Shown one piece after another: positions 8,186 through 14,120 of a stretch of DNA of 15,186 nucleotides. Position 1 is the first letter of the stretch. Each line of letters begins with the position of its first letter. A program made the translations under genes and the position numbers. The stretch spans positions 1 to 15,186 of the forward strand of contig CAZSPT010000019.1 of assembly GCA_964608895.1 (NCBI GenBank), given 5' to 3'. The notes under the pieces were generated by a model. That model worked only from the letters and a program-made list of their open reading frames with translations, made no database searches and was not told the origin of the DNA. This DNA is from CAZSPT01 sp964608895 (lineage in GTDB: Bacteria > Patescibacteriota > Patescibacteriia > 2-01-FULL-39-33).

Positions 8186-8965
8186 TCAATTAATATTGGA
8201 AACGGCTTGGTAAAGGAATTCTTTTGCCAGCCGTTCATAAGCTCGGGCTCCTTTTGATTTCGGGTCGTAGTTTAAAATGGTTCTGCCGTAGCTTGGAGCT
8301 TCTGAAAGCCGAATATCTCGGGGGATGACCGAGCGAAATATTTTTTCCGAAAAAAAACGATAAAGCTCTTCCAAAATATCATTGGACAGCTTATAGCGAG
8401 GGTCGTACATTGTTAAAACCGCTCCCAAAACTTCTAATTCCGGCTTAAGATTGTTCCGGAGCAATTCAATGGTTGAAATCAGCTGACCAAGCCCCTCCAA
8501 AGAAAAATATTCGGCCTGAACCGGAATCATTATCTGGTCCGAAGCAACCAGGCCGTTGACCGTTAAAAGACCAAGGGAAGGAGGACAGTCAATAATTAAA
8601 TAATCAAAATCATTCTTGATTTCCAGTAAGTTGTCATAAAGCCGAAACTCCCGGCGGTCCAAATTGACTAACTCAACATTGGCGCCGGCCAAAGCGGCCG
8701 TTGAAGGAGCAAGCTGATAAAAATCATGCTGGGTCGGGGCGAGAATGTCTTTGAAAGAATAACGACCGGCCAAAACTTCATAAATCCCCAAACTACCCTC
8801 CTCCGAAGAACGGCCAGTTAAATTGGAGGTGGCGTTTGCTTGGGGATCTAAATCAATCAGCAGAACAAATTTTCCAAGCTTGCTTAAAAAAGCGGCTAAA
8901 TTAACAGCAGTAGTTGTTTTGCCGACTCCGCCTTTTTGATTAACAATAGAGATTACTTGCCCCAT
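8186..8965 (-). CDS. parA: Chromosome-partitioning ATPase ParA (Soj family)
   Basis: ParA is a dimerising ATPase that binds DNA non-specifically and moves ParB-parS complexes. The start is set at the ATG at 8965, giving MGQVISIVNQKGGVGKTT. An upstream frame to 9115 is rejected because it runs through a terminator and a tRNA gene. The 259-residue protein has the deviant Walker A motif KGGVGKTT (11-18, with signature lysine K11 and catalytic K16), the Walker A' segment LIDLDPQ (36-42) and Walker B LIIDCPPS (123-130). It ends with the usual SEAPSYGRTI and YDPKSKGARAYERLAKEF. There is no N-terminal DNA-binding domain, so it is the short chromosomal Soj type rather than a plasmid P1-type ParA. parB follows 7 bases after the TGA stop. 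The promoter lies so close to the ATG that the transcript is probably almost leaderless. Confidence 0.96.
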   Translation of the reverse strand: MGQVISIVNQKGGVGKTTTAVNLAAFLSKLGKFVLLIDLDPQANATSNLTGRSSEEGSLGIYEVLAGRYSFKDILAPTQHDFYQLAPSTAALAGANVELVNLDRREFRLYDNLLEIKNDFDYLIIDCPPSLGLLTVNGLVASDQIMIPVQAEYFSLEGLGQLISTIELLRNNLKPELEVLGAVLTMYDPRYKLSNDILEELYRFFSEKIFRSVIPRDIRLSEAPSYGRTILNYDPKSKGARAYERLAKEFLYQAVSNIN

Positions 8966-8975
8966 AATAAATTTA

Positions 8976-9005
8976 ATTATACCAAATTTTTCTAAAAATA
9001 ACCAA
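8976..9005 (-). promoter_or_regulatory. parAB promoter, almost leaderless
   Basis: On the - strand the -35 box TTGGTT (9005-9000) is followed by an 18-base spacer and a perfect TATAAT (8981-8976), preceded by TGG, which makes an extended -10. Only 10 bases separate the -10 from the parA ATG at 8965, so the predicted 5' leader is about 3-5 bases. The promoter sits just after the terminator of the upstream tRNA operon, so parAB is an independent unit. Confidence 0.65.
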
Positions 9006-9008
9006 ACT

Positions 9009-9032
9009 AAAAACCCTGAAAAACAGGGTTTT
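9009..9032 (-). terminator. Intrinsic terminator of the fMet-Met tRNA operon
   Basis: On the - strand a 9-bp stem (AAAACCCTG at 9032-9024 with CAGGGTTTT at 9018-9010) and a 5-base loop end in a run of five T (9013-9009). It lies 25 bases after the tRNA-Met 3' end and just before the parA promoter. Confidence 0.75.
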
Positions 9033-9057
9033 GGTAAAAATTCCGGCCGGGTAAACG

Positions 9058-9129
9058 TACCAGGGGTGGGATTTGAACCCACGACTAACGGCTTATGAGT
9101 CCGCTGCTCTACCACTGAGCTACCCTGGC
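9058..9129 (-). tRNA. tRNA with CAT anticodon, elongator Met type
   Basis: A 72-nt cloverleaf reads on the - strand with acceptor GCCAGGG/CCCTGGT (terminal G1-U72 wobble), discriminator A, D arm GCTC/GAGC, anticodon loop CTCATAA (anticodon CAT) and T arm GTGGG-TTCAAAT-CCCAC. CCA is not encoded. It lacks the initiator features (no C1-A72 mismatch, no three G-C pairs under the loop), so it is elongator Met or, less likely, Ile-lysidine; sequence alone does not settle this. The anticodon stem has an apparent A31-G39 mismatch. It follows tRNA-fMet by 13 bases and is surely co-transcribed with it. Confidence 0.9.
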
Positions 9130-9142
9130 TGGAAATTAATTG

Positions 9143-9215
9143 TTGCGGGGGCCGGACTCGAACCGGCGACCTGCGGGTTATGGGCCCGCCGAGCTGCCAA
9201 CTGCTCTACCCCGCG
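9143..9215 (-). tRNA. Initiator tRNA-fMet (CAT), with C33 instead of U33
   Basis: A 73-nt cloverleaf on the - strand carries the bacterial initiator hallmarks. These are an unpaired C1-A72 end (CGCGGGG against CCCCGCA), the A11-U24 pair in the D stem (GAGC/GCTC), and three G-C pairs under the anticodon loop (GCGGG/CCCGC). The T arm is GCCGG-TTCGAGT-CCGGC and the discriminator is A. The genomic 3' tail is CAA, so CCA must be added. The anticodon loop reads CCCATAA: position 33 is C (base 9183 on the + strand is G), where U33 is nearly universal in bacteria. Confidence 0.95.
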
Positions 9216-9234
9216 TCATTTCAATTCATTTGCC

Positions 9235-9263
9235 ATTATCGCAAAAAAAAATATCTTTGTCAA
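9235..9263 (-). promoter_or_regulatory. Promoter of the fMet-Met tRNA operon
   Basis: On the - strand a perfect -35 TTGACA (9263-9258), a 17-base spacer and a -10 GATAAT (9240-9235, 5/6 match) place the start near 9228, about 13 bases before the mature fMet 5' end. The remaining 9264-9377 stretch between tRNA genes is AT-rich and holds nothing else I can support. Confidence 0.75.
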
Positions 9264-9370
9264 TAATTTCAGCTTAAATTTTAAATAATTATTAAAAAAT
9301 CGTCCGCTTATCAAAGACAAAACGCACCAACGCAAAAAAATAAATAAGTAACAAACCGCTTCAAAAAAAC

Positions 9371-9392
9371 AAAAAAATCGGCAAAATACCGA
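9371..9392 (-). terminator. Short-stem terminator after tRNA-Leu
   Basis: On the - strand a short hairpin, TCGG at 9392-9389 with CCGA at 9381-9378 and a loop of about 7 bases, is followed by seven T (9377-9371). The stem is only 4 bp, but it sits 14 bases after the mature tRNA-Leu 3' end and before the next promoter, where a terminator is expected. Confidence 0.45.
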
Positions 9393-9405
9393 CTGGCCCC
9401 AAAGG

Positions 9406-9491
9406 TGCCGAAGGTGGGACTTGAACCCACACCCGGGGTGAACCGGACTGGATTTTGAGTCCAGCGCGTCTACCAATTCCGCCACTTCGGC
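9406..9491 (-). tRNA. tRNA-Leu (CAA anticodon)
   Basis: An 86-nt class II tRNA on the - strand has acceptor GCCGAAG/CTTCGGC, D arm with TGGCGGAATTGGTAGACGC, and anticodon stem CTGGA/TCCAG around loop CTCAAAA (anticodon CAA, U33 present). A long variable arm (TCCGGTTCACCCCGGG) is typical of Leu, and the T arm is GTGGG-TTCAAGT-CCCAC with discriminator A73. CCA is not encoded. It has its own consensus promoter and terminator. Confidence 0.96.
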
Positions 9492-9512
9492 TTAAACTTA
9501 AAACTTCTTGAG

Positions 9513-9541
9513 ATTATAAAGAAAAAAAAACTAATTGTCAA
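9513..9541 (-). promoter_or_regulatory. Consensus promoter of tRNA-Leu
   Basis: On the - strand a perfect TTGACA (9541-9536), a 17-base spacer and a perfect TATAAT (9518-9513) match the sigma-70 consensus at all twelve positions. The predicted start is near 9506, about 15 bases before the tRNA. The -35 hexamer overlaps that of a divergent promoter on the + strand. Confidence 0.88.
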
Positions 9542-9563
9542 AAAATTCTTTTTAAATTATAAT
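9535..9563 (+). promoter_or_regulatory. Promoter of the small membrane protein, sharing the -35 with the tRNA-Leu promoter
   Basis: On the + strand TTGTCA (9535-9540, 5/6 match) is followed by a 17-base spacer and a perfect TATAAT (9558-9563). The start would be near 9570, giving a leader of about 19 bases before the ATG at 9589. The two opposing -35 boxes overlap by five bases, so one RNA polymerase should exclude the other. Confidence 0.65.
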
Positions 9564-9588
9564 TAAAAAAACACTTTAAAAAAAACAA

Positions 9589-10086
9589 ATGTTCATTACT
9601 ATTCACGCTGCCGCCGGAGCAATTATCGGCAAAAAAACAGCTTCCAGCCTGCTTGCCTTCCTGCTCGGCCTAATTTCCCACTTTATTCTGGATACTATTC
9701 CCCACGGCGACCAACATCTGGGTAAAAAATTCTTCGGCCTGCGAATTAAAAAACTCCGAAAAGAAAACGATTTCAAAACAATGGCTCTTTATGGAAGCTT
9801 GGATACTTTTTTTCTGGCCGTTTTTTTAATTTTTCTGTTCAGAACTTTTGAATTCGCCGACACTGACAGCGCCATCTGGGCGATAATCGGGGCGATTCTT
9901 CCCGATGTTATAGTCGTTATTCACAAACTGACCCAATTTCCTCCTTTGAAATGGTTCTACAAACTCCACAAAGAAATCCACGGCTTTTTAATTAAAAAAT
10001 TTGAAATTGATCTCTCCTTAGAAGCCGGGATTTTAATGCAAATCACCATTATGATAGTCTTAATTCTAACAATCTACTGCGGCTAA
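9589..10086 (+). CDS. Small polytopic membrane protein with His/Asp motifs, possibly YdjM/DUF457-like
   Basis: This 165-residue protein has about four hydrophobic stretches (roughly 19-38, 70-86, 95-112 and 145-163). Histidines and aspartates cluster in and near the membrane: H6 in an ITIHAAAGAIIG segment, H31/D35/H39/D41 in SHFILDTIPHGD, D72, LPD at 104-106, H112, and H127/H131 in HKEIH. Such spaced His-Asp motifs next to membrane helices recall YdjM/DUF457-type membrane-bound metal-dependent hydrolases, but I am not certain of that family and no activity should be assumed. It stands alone on the + strand, with its own promoter divergent from tRNA-Leu and a terminator behind. There is no Shine-Dalgarno sequence before the ATG. 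Composition resembles the neighbours. Confidence 0.75.
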   Translation: MFITIHAAAGAIIGKKTASSLLAFLLGLISHFILDTIPHGDQHLGKKFFGLRIKKLRKENDFKTMALYGSLDTFFLAVFLIFLFRTFEFADTDSAIWAIIGAILPDVIVVIHKLTQFPPLKWFYKLHKEIHGFLIKKFEIDLSLEAGILMQITIMIVLILTIYCG

Positions 10087-10112
10087 CCAACCAAAAAAAC
10101 AAATACCCCTCT

Positions 10113-10136
10113 AAAATTCCTGTTTGGGATTTTTTT
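10113..10136 (+). terminator. Intrinsic terminator after the small membrane protein
   Basis: On the + strand an 8-bp stem (AAAATTCC at 10113-10120 with GGGATTTT at 10126-10133, one U-G pair) and a 5-base loop are followed by further T to 10136. It overlaps the end of the convergent glycosyltransferase gene by two bases. Confidence 0.6.
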
Positions 10137-11424
10137 ATTTTCCTTTGGCCGCCTGGCGATACACCTCCAAAGTCTTTAAAGCGCACTTTTTCCAACTGAA
10201 ATTTTCAGCCCGGCTCCGCCCGTTAACCGCTAAAGTCTCCCGCAGGCCTTCATCGGTTAGAATCTGCTGAAGAGCTTCAATTAATTCGGATTCTTTTTCC
10301 GGATTGACTAAAAGGCCGGATTTTTCAGCAACGATTTCCGGAAGCGAACTGGTTTTTGAAGTAATTACCGGAACTCCCAGACTCATCGCTTCCAAAACCG
10401 GCAGTCCAAAACCTTCATAAAGGCTGGGGAAAACAAAGCAGACAGCGTTCATAAGCAAAGCGATTTTTTCGTTATGGGAAATATAGCCAATATGCTTAAT
10501 CGGCTGATTTTTCCGGCGTTCCCGGCCGTTCCGGCGCTCACCCTGCTTTTTTTTAGCCGCCGAATTCCGAAAATCCAAGCCGCTCCGGCGTTCCCGACCG
10601 CTCCGGCGCTTGTCCAAACCGAGAATCGCGGCGTTTACTTGAGCAATCTCCTTATAAACCGGCTGATCTTTCCAACCCCGGGCGCCGGCGATCACCAGCT
10701 GGCAATCTTTGGCCGGAGAGTCATAAACCAACCGAAGATTTCGAAAAGCTTTTATTAGAGTGACGATATTTTTCCGAGGCTCAACCGTTCCGAGAAAAAG
10801 AATATAATTATCCATAATGCCATAACGCTTCTTAATCGCCGAAATATCAAGCTGATTAAGATATTTTTGATCGTAAAAAGCAGTTCCTTCATGAATGACT
10901 TCAATTTTATCCTCGGAAAGATTAAACTGCTCAATAATATCAGTTTTAGTGTTTTTGGAAACAGCAATCACCTTTTTAGCCTTCTTAAGAGAGCGGGGGA
11001 CAAGAACCCGAGTTGAAAAAAGCTGGCGATTCAAAAACTGAGGCGGGAAAAATTCCGGAAATTTATAGATAGCCAAATCATGGACCGTAACAACCGCCGG
11101 GCGGTTGTAAGGAAGAGGCAGGATATTGGCCGGAGAATGAAAAACATCAAGATTTTCCCGATTCAAAATGGCGCTGATGAGCATTTGTGAATAAGTAACC
11201 GGAAGATACTTTTTATACTGATAAAAAGGGAAGGGAACAATTTTAACATTTGGCTTTCGAAACCTGGAAAATTGCTTAAACCGGCTGTCAAAAAAAAGCA
11301 CATAGTCGTTTTCTTTGTCTTGACGGAGCAATTCTTTGACAAGATAATCAGTGTAATAGCCGACTCCGGCGTGCTCGCCGACTCCGGGATGAAGAATAGT
11401 CCGGCAATCAATTCCGATTTTCAT
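10135..11424 (-). CDS. Family 4 glycosyltransferase (GT-B fold) with an arginine-rich insertion
   Basis: This is a retaining glycosyltransferase that moves a sugar from a nucleotide-sugar donor, probably to a cell-envelope glycan or lipid; donor and acceptor cannot be read from the sequence. The N-terminal domain starts with MKIGIDCRTI and a glycine-rich loop (HPGVGEHAGVGYYTDYLV), followed by FHSPANILPLP and VVTVHDLA. The donor domain has LFLGTVEPRKNIVTLIKAF (209-227, with R217/K218 expected to bind phosphate), LVIAGARGW (243-251) and the E-x7-E motif YEGFGLPVLEAM (E337 and E345). Residues about 271-307 form an extra Arg/Lys-rich segment with two RRxGRERR units 24 residues apart, just before HIGYISH; typical homologues have only a short loop here. 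It is the last gene of a three-gene operon, starting 6 bases after the M16 peptidase stop. No Shine-Dalgarno sequence is visible. Confidence 0.9.
   Translation of the reverse strand: MKIGIDCRTILHPGVGEHAGVGYYTDYLVKELLRQDKENDYVLFFDSRFKQFSRFRKPNVKIVPFPFYQYKKYLPVTYSQMLISAILNRENLDVFHSPANILPLPYNRPAVVTVHDLAIYKFPEFFPPQFLNRQLFSTRVLVPRSLKKAKKVIAVSKNTKTDIIEQFNLSEDKIEVIHEGTAFYDQKYLNQLDISAIKKRYGIMDNYILFLGTVEPRKNIVTLIKAFRNLRLVYDSPAKDCQLVIAGARGWKDQPVYKEIAQVNAAILGLDKRRSGRERRSGLDFRNSAAKKKQGERRNGRERRKNQPIKHIGYISHNEKIALLMNAVCFVFPSLYEGFGLPVLEAMSLGVPVITSKTSSLPEIVAEKSGLLVNPEKESELIEALQQILTDEGLRETLAVNGRSRAENFSWKKCALKTLEVYRQAAKGK
10512..10610 (-). repeat. 27-bp direct repeat encoding the RRxGRERR units in the glycosyltransferase
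   Basis: Bases 10512-10538 and 10584-10610 match at 25 of 27 positions and are offset by 72 bp, exactly 24 codons. They encode RRNGRERR and RRSGRERR respectively. The segment is much more GC-rich than its surroundings. Confidence 0.85.
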
Positions 11425-11430
11425 AATATG

Positions 11431-12702
11431 CTATATCTTTAAAGATTTTAAAAATTTTTCTTTTTCATTGAACGGTCCGATAATCGCCAAATTAGCTCGA
11501 GCCGGTTGAAAAATCTCTTCGGCCAAATTTTTAATCTCTTCGGCTGAAACCGTCTCAAGCTCTTTAATCTTTTCCTCCGGAGAACCTAACCGCCCGGCCA
11601 GAAACAGCCGCCGGCCGTGCCATTGAGCGACTGTTGAAGAATCTTCCAAGGCTAAAATAATTTTCCCCCGAAGCATTTCCTTAGCCTTGGTCAGTTCGGC
11701 TCGGCCGACTTTTTTATTTTTAATTCTTCTAAGCTCCCGGCTAATTAAATCAATTGCCGGAAAGATCCTCTGCTTATCCAAGCCGGCCTGAACCAAAAAA
11801 CTGCCAGCTTCAGCATAAGGATTAAACTCGGAATGAATATAATAACAAAGACCCTGACGCTCCCTTATTTTAATAAAAAGCCGGGAGCTCATTGAACCAC
11901 CCAAAATCGCCGACAAAAGCTCGGCGGCAAGAATCTTTCGAGTCTGGCGGTAGCCGGGCCCCGGAAAAGCGAGAGCCAGCTGAACTTGCTTAGTTTCCTT
12001 TTTCATTAAAACCGCCCGGGGTTTTTTCTGGCTAATCAAAAAATTCTTAACTTTTGGTTTGGAATACTGTTTTCTCGGCCGGCTAAAATATTTTTCAGCC
12101 AGTTTTAAGGCCTCTTCGGGGTCAATCCGGCCGGCGATGCTTAAAAGCATATTGCCGGGAAAATACCGGCGGCAGTGATAATCAACCACTTCCTTCCGGG
12201 AAACCGCCCGAACCGATTCCGGACTGCCGGCAATCAGCCAGCCGAGAGGATGGCCTTGAAAAACCAGCTCTTCGGCCAAAGATTCAATATAAAGCATGGG
12301 GTTGTCCCGATACATATTAATTTCTTCAATAATTACCCCTTTTTCCCGAGTAATTTCATCAGCCAAAAAACGAGAATTAAACAACATATCAGATAAAAGC
12401 TCCAAAGCGAATTCAAGATGTTCGCCGGCGATCTTAATCCAATAACCGGTATGATCCTTAGCGGTATAAGCGTTGTAAAGGGCGCCGTAGCGATCAAGCT
12501 CTTTTGCCAAGACAAGCGAACTTGGCCGCTTTTTAGTGCCTTTAAACAAAAGATGCTCAAGAAAATGCGACAAGCCGAGAAATTTCAGCTGTTCATAGCG
12601 GGAGCCGGCCCGGGCAAGGGCAAGGACTCCAACTGCCTTAGTTTCTTTCAAGGGGTCTAAAATAACCGGCTGGCGGTTTTTTAAAAAATATCTTTTAACC
12701 AT
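11431..12702 (-). CDS. M16-family zinc metallopeptidase (processing-peptidase-like)
   Basis: M16 peptidases are clam-shell zinc enzymes that degrade peptides or trim proteins. The inverted zinc motif HFLEH (H46, E49, H50) is intact. The third zinc ligand is expected in REKGVIIEEINMYRDNP, with E126/E127 at the family's usual distance of about 76 residues. The second half carries the C-terminal M16 signature, SSRLFIKIRERQGLCYYIHS (272-291), which includes the Arg and Tyr that contact substrate. At 423 residues it is a single two-domain subunit of the bacterial PMBA/MPP-beta-like size, probably a homodimer, as no inactive partner gene is next to it. No signal peptide is seen, so it probably acts in the cytoplasm. 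It starts 6 bases after the glyQS stop and ends 6 bases before the glycosyltransferase start, so co-transcription is very likely. Confidence 0.93.
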   Translation of the reverse strand: MVKRYFLKNRQPVILDPLKETKAVGVLALARAGSRYEQLKFLGLSHFLEHLLFKGTKKRPSSLVLAKELDRYGALYNAYTAKDHTGYWIKIAGEHLEFALELLSDMLFNSRFLADEITREKGVIIEEINMYRDNPMLYIESLAEELVFQGHPLGWLIAGSPESVRAVSRKEVVDYHCRRYFPGNMLLSIAGRIDPEEALKLAEKYFSRPRKQYSKPKVKNFLISQKKPRAVLMKKETKQVQLALAFPGPGYRQTRKILAAELLSAILGGSMSSRLFIKIRERQGLCYYIHSEFNPYAEAGSFLVQAGLDKQRIFPAIDLISRELRRIKNKKVGRAELTKAKEMLRGKIILALEDSSTVAQWHGRRLFLAGRLGSPEEKIKELETVSAEEIKNLAEEIFQPARANLAIIGPFNEKEKFLKSLKI

Positions 12703-12708
12703 TCTCTA

Positions 12709-14046
12709 CTAAAATTTTTTTTGAAAATAATCAGCAAGTTCGGCAATTGCGATTCTCTCCTGTTCCATGGTATCGCGATCCCGAACAGTCACCGCCCGGT
12801 CATTTAAAGAATCAAAATCAACCGTTAAACAATAGGGGGTGCCGATTTCATCCTGCCGGCGGTAGCGCTTGCCGATTGAGCCGGTTTGGTCAAAAACCGT
12901 TTGATAGCGGGGAGCAAACTCTTTTTGAATTTCCAAAGCGAGTTTTGAAAGCTCGGGCTTTTTGGAAAGCGGCAGGACGGCCAGCTTAATCGGAGCGAGC
13001 TCTGGATGAATTTTTAGAACCACTTCAGACTGATGTTTGGCTTCTTCGGCGCCGCTCCGAGTCGGGACTTCAGTATAAGCGTCGGCTAAAATCAAAAGCA
13101 GGGTCCGGCCGACTCCCATTGAAACTTCAGCGACCCAAGGAATAAATTTTTCACCGGTTTCCTCGTTAAGTTGGCGAAAGTCAACCCCGCTGTATTCGGC
13201 GTGGCGGGAAAGATCCCAATCACCCCGGTTATGGACGCCGGCAAACTCCATCCAAGTGTCGCCTTTCTCCAGCGAAAGCTGATATTCAACATCCCAAGCC
13301 TCCTTGGCATAATGGACAAGCTCGTCCGGCTGATGCTGGCGCCAGCGAATTTTATCCGGCTGGTTGATAAACTTCAAATACCAATCCATTGTCCATTCTT
13401 TCCAATAATTATAATGTTTGCCAATTTCCTTCGACGAACTGAAATACTGCATTTCCATCTGCTCAAATTCCCGAGTCCGAAAAATAAAATTTCCGGGAGT
13501 AATTTCATTCCGAAAAGCTTTGCCGATTTGAGCGATTCCAAAAGGAAGCTTTTGATTGGCCGCCGTTAGAACATTTAAAAAATTGAGATAAATCCCTTGA
13601 CAAGTCTCTCCCCGGAGATAAGCTTCGCTCTGACGGTCAGTAACCGGACCGAGATGGGTTTTCATTAAAAGATTAAATTCCCGAGGCTCGCTCAACCGAC
13701 CGCCGCAGTCGGGACATTCCTTGGCTTCCAGTTGGTCGGCCCGAAACCGCCGATGACACTTTTGACATTCAACTAAAGGATCGCTAAAACTTTCTAAATG
13801 GCCGGAAGCCTCCCAAACTATTCTTGGAGTCAAAATGGCGCTGTCCAAACCGACAACATCATTGCGCTTCCGGACAATTTCCTTCCACCAAGCCCGTTTA
13901 ATATTATTCTTCAACTCAACCCCGAGCGGACCGTAGTCATAAAAAGAGTTTAAACCGCCGTAAACTTCGGCTGAAGGGAAAATAAAACCCCTTCTTTTGG
14001 CCAGGGAAATCAACTTGGGCATTAGACTGTCTTGTTTTTTCGCCAT
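12709..14046 (-). CDS. glyQS: Glycyl-tRNA synthetase, single-chain dimeric type
   Basis: This class II synthetase charges tRNA-Gly with glycine. The N terminus has the family segment GFIFPSAEVYGGLNSFYDYGPLG (motif 1 region) and a zinc site C94/C97 and C111/C114 (CQKC, CPDC). Motif 2 lies at FRNEITPGNFIFRTREFEQME (178-198) and motif 3 at GVGRTLLLIL (311-320, R314). The C-terminal anticodon-binding domain spans about 350-445. At 445 residues it is the alpha2 type found in archaea, eukaryotes, Firmicutes and many Patescibacteria, not the alpha2beta2 GlyQ/GlyS form. It is the first gene of the operon with the M16 peptidase and glycosyltransferase. The predicted leader is only about 30 bases, too short for a T-box. 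The start MAKKQDSLMPKLISLAKRRG fits homologues. Confidence 0.96.
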   Translation of the reverse strand: MAKKQDSLMPKLISLAKRRGFIFPSAEVYGGLNSFYDYGPLGVELKNNIKRAWWKEIVRKRNDVVGLDSAILTPRIVWEASGHLESFSDPLVECQKCHRRFRADQLEAKECPDCGGRLSEPREFNLLMKTHLGPVTDRQSEAYLRGETCQGIYLNFLNVLTAANQKLPFGIAQIGKAFRNEITPGNFIFRTREFEQMEMQYFSSSKEIGKHYNYWKEWTMDWYLKFINQPDKIRWRQHQPDELVHYAKEAWDVEYQLSLEKGDTWMEFAGVHNRGDWDLSRHAEYSGVDFRQLNEETGEKFIPWVAEVSMGVGRTLLLILADAYTEVPTRSGAEEAKHQSEVVLKIHPELAPIKLAVLPLSKKPELSKLALEIQKEFAPRYQTVFDQTGSIGKRYRRQDEIGTPYCLTVDFDSLNDRAVTVRDRDTMEQERIAIAELADYFQKKF

Positions 14047-14084
14047 GATTATTAAAAAACATTTTTAGATTTTAACTTGGCTCT

Positions 14085-14113
14085 ATTTTAAGTTAAAAAA
14101 AAAATTTTGGCAA
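14085..14113 (-). promoter_or_regulatory. Candidate promoter of the glyQS-M16-glycosyltransferase operon, flanked by an inverted repeat
   Basis: On the - strand the -35 TTGCCA (14113-14108) is followed by a 17-base spacer and the -10 TAAAAT (14090-14085, 5/6 match). The start would be near 14078, about 30 bases before the ATG. An inverted repeat TTAACTT/AAGTTAA (14072-14078 and 14090-14096, 11 bases apart) brackets the -10 box and could be an operator; no T-run follows it, so it is not an obvious terminator. Confidence 0.5.
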
Positions 14114-14120
14114 ATCAACC

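Noticed and set aside
8179..8238. N-terminal extension of ParB by 20 residues
   Set aside because: It overlaps the end of parA and adds an unconserved segment before the typical MEKQSGLGRGL start.
7246..9005. parS site near parAB
   Set aside because: I searched by eye for a TGTTTCACGTGAAACA-like palindrome here and in the rest of the window and found none.
8966..9115. N-terminal extension of ParA by 50 residues, beginning MVEQRTHKPLVVGSNPTPGT
   Set aside because: It runs through the tRNA-Met gene, its terminator and the parA promoter. This peptide is the well-known spurious translation of a tRNA gene.
9073..9485. Open frames across the tRNA genes, including MAELVDALDSKSSPVHPGC on the - strand and a GAGLEPATCGLW frame on the + strand
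   Set aside because: These are translations of the tRNA-Leu and tRNA-fMet genes and their complements, a common annotation artefact.
14047..14120. T-box riboswitch before glyQS
   Set aside because: The available leader is about 30 bases from the predicted start, far shorter than any T-box, and no specifier or antiterminator elements are seen.
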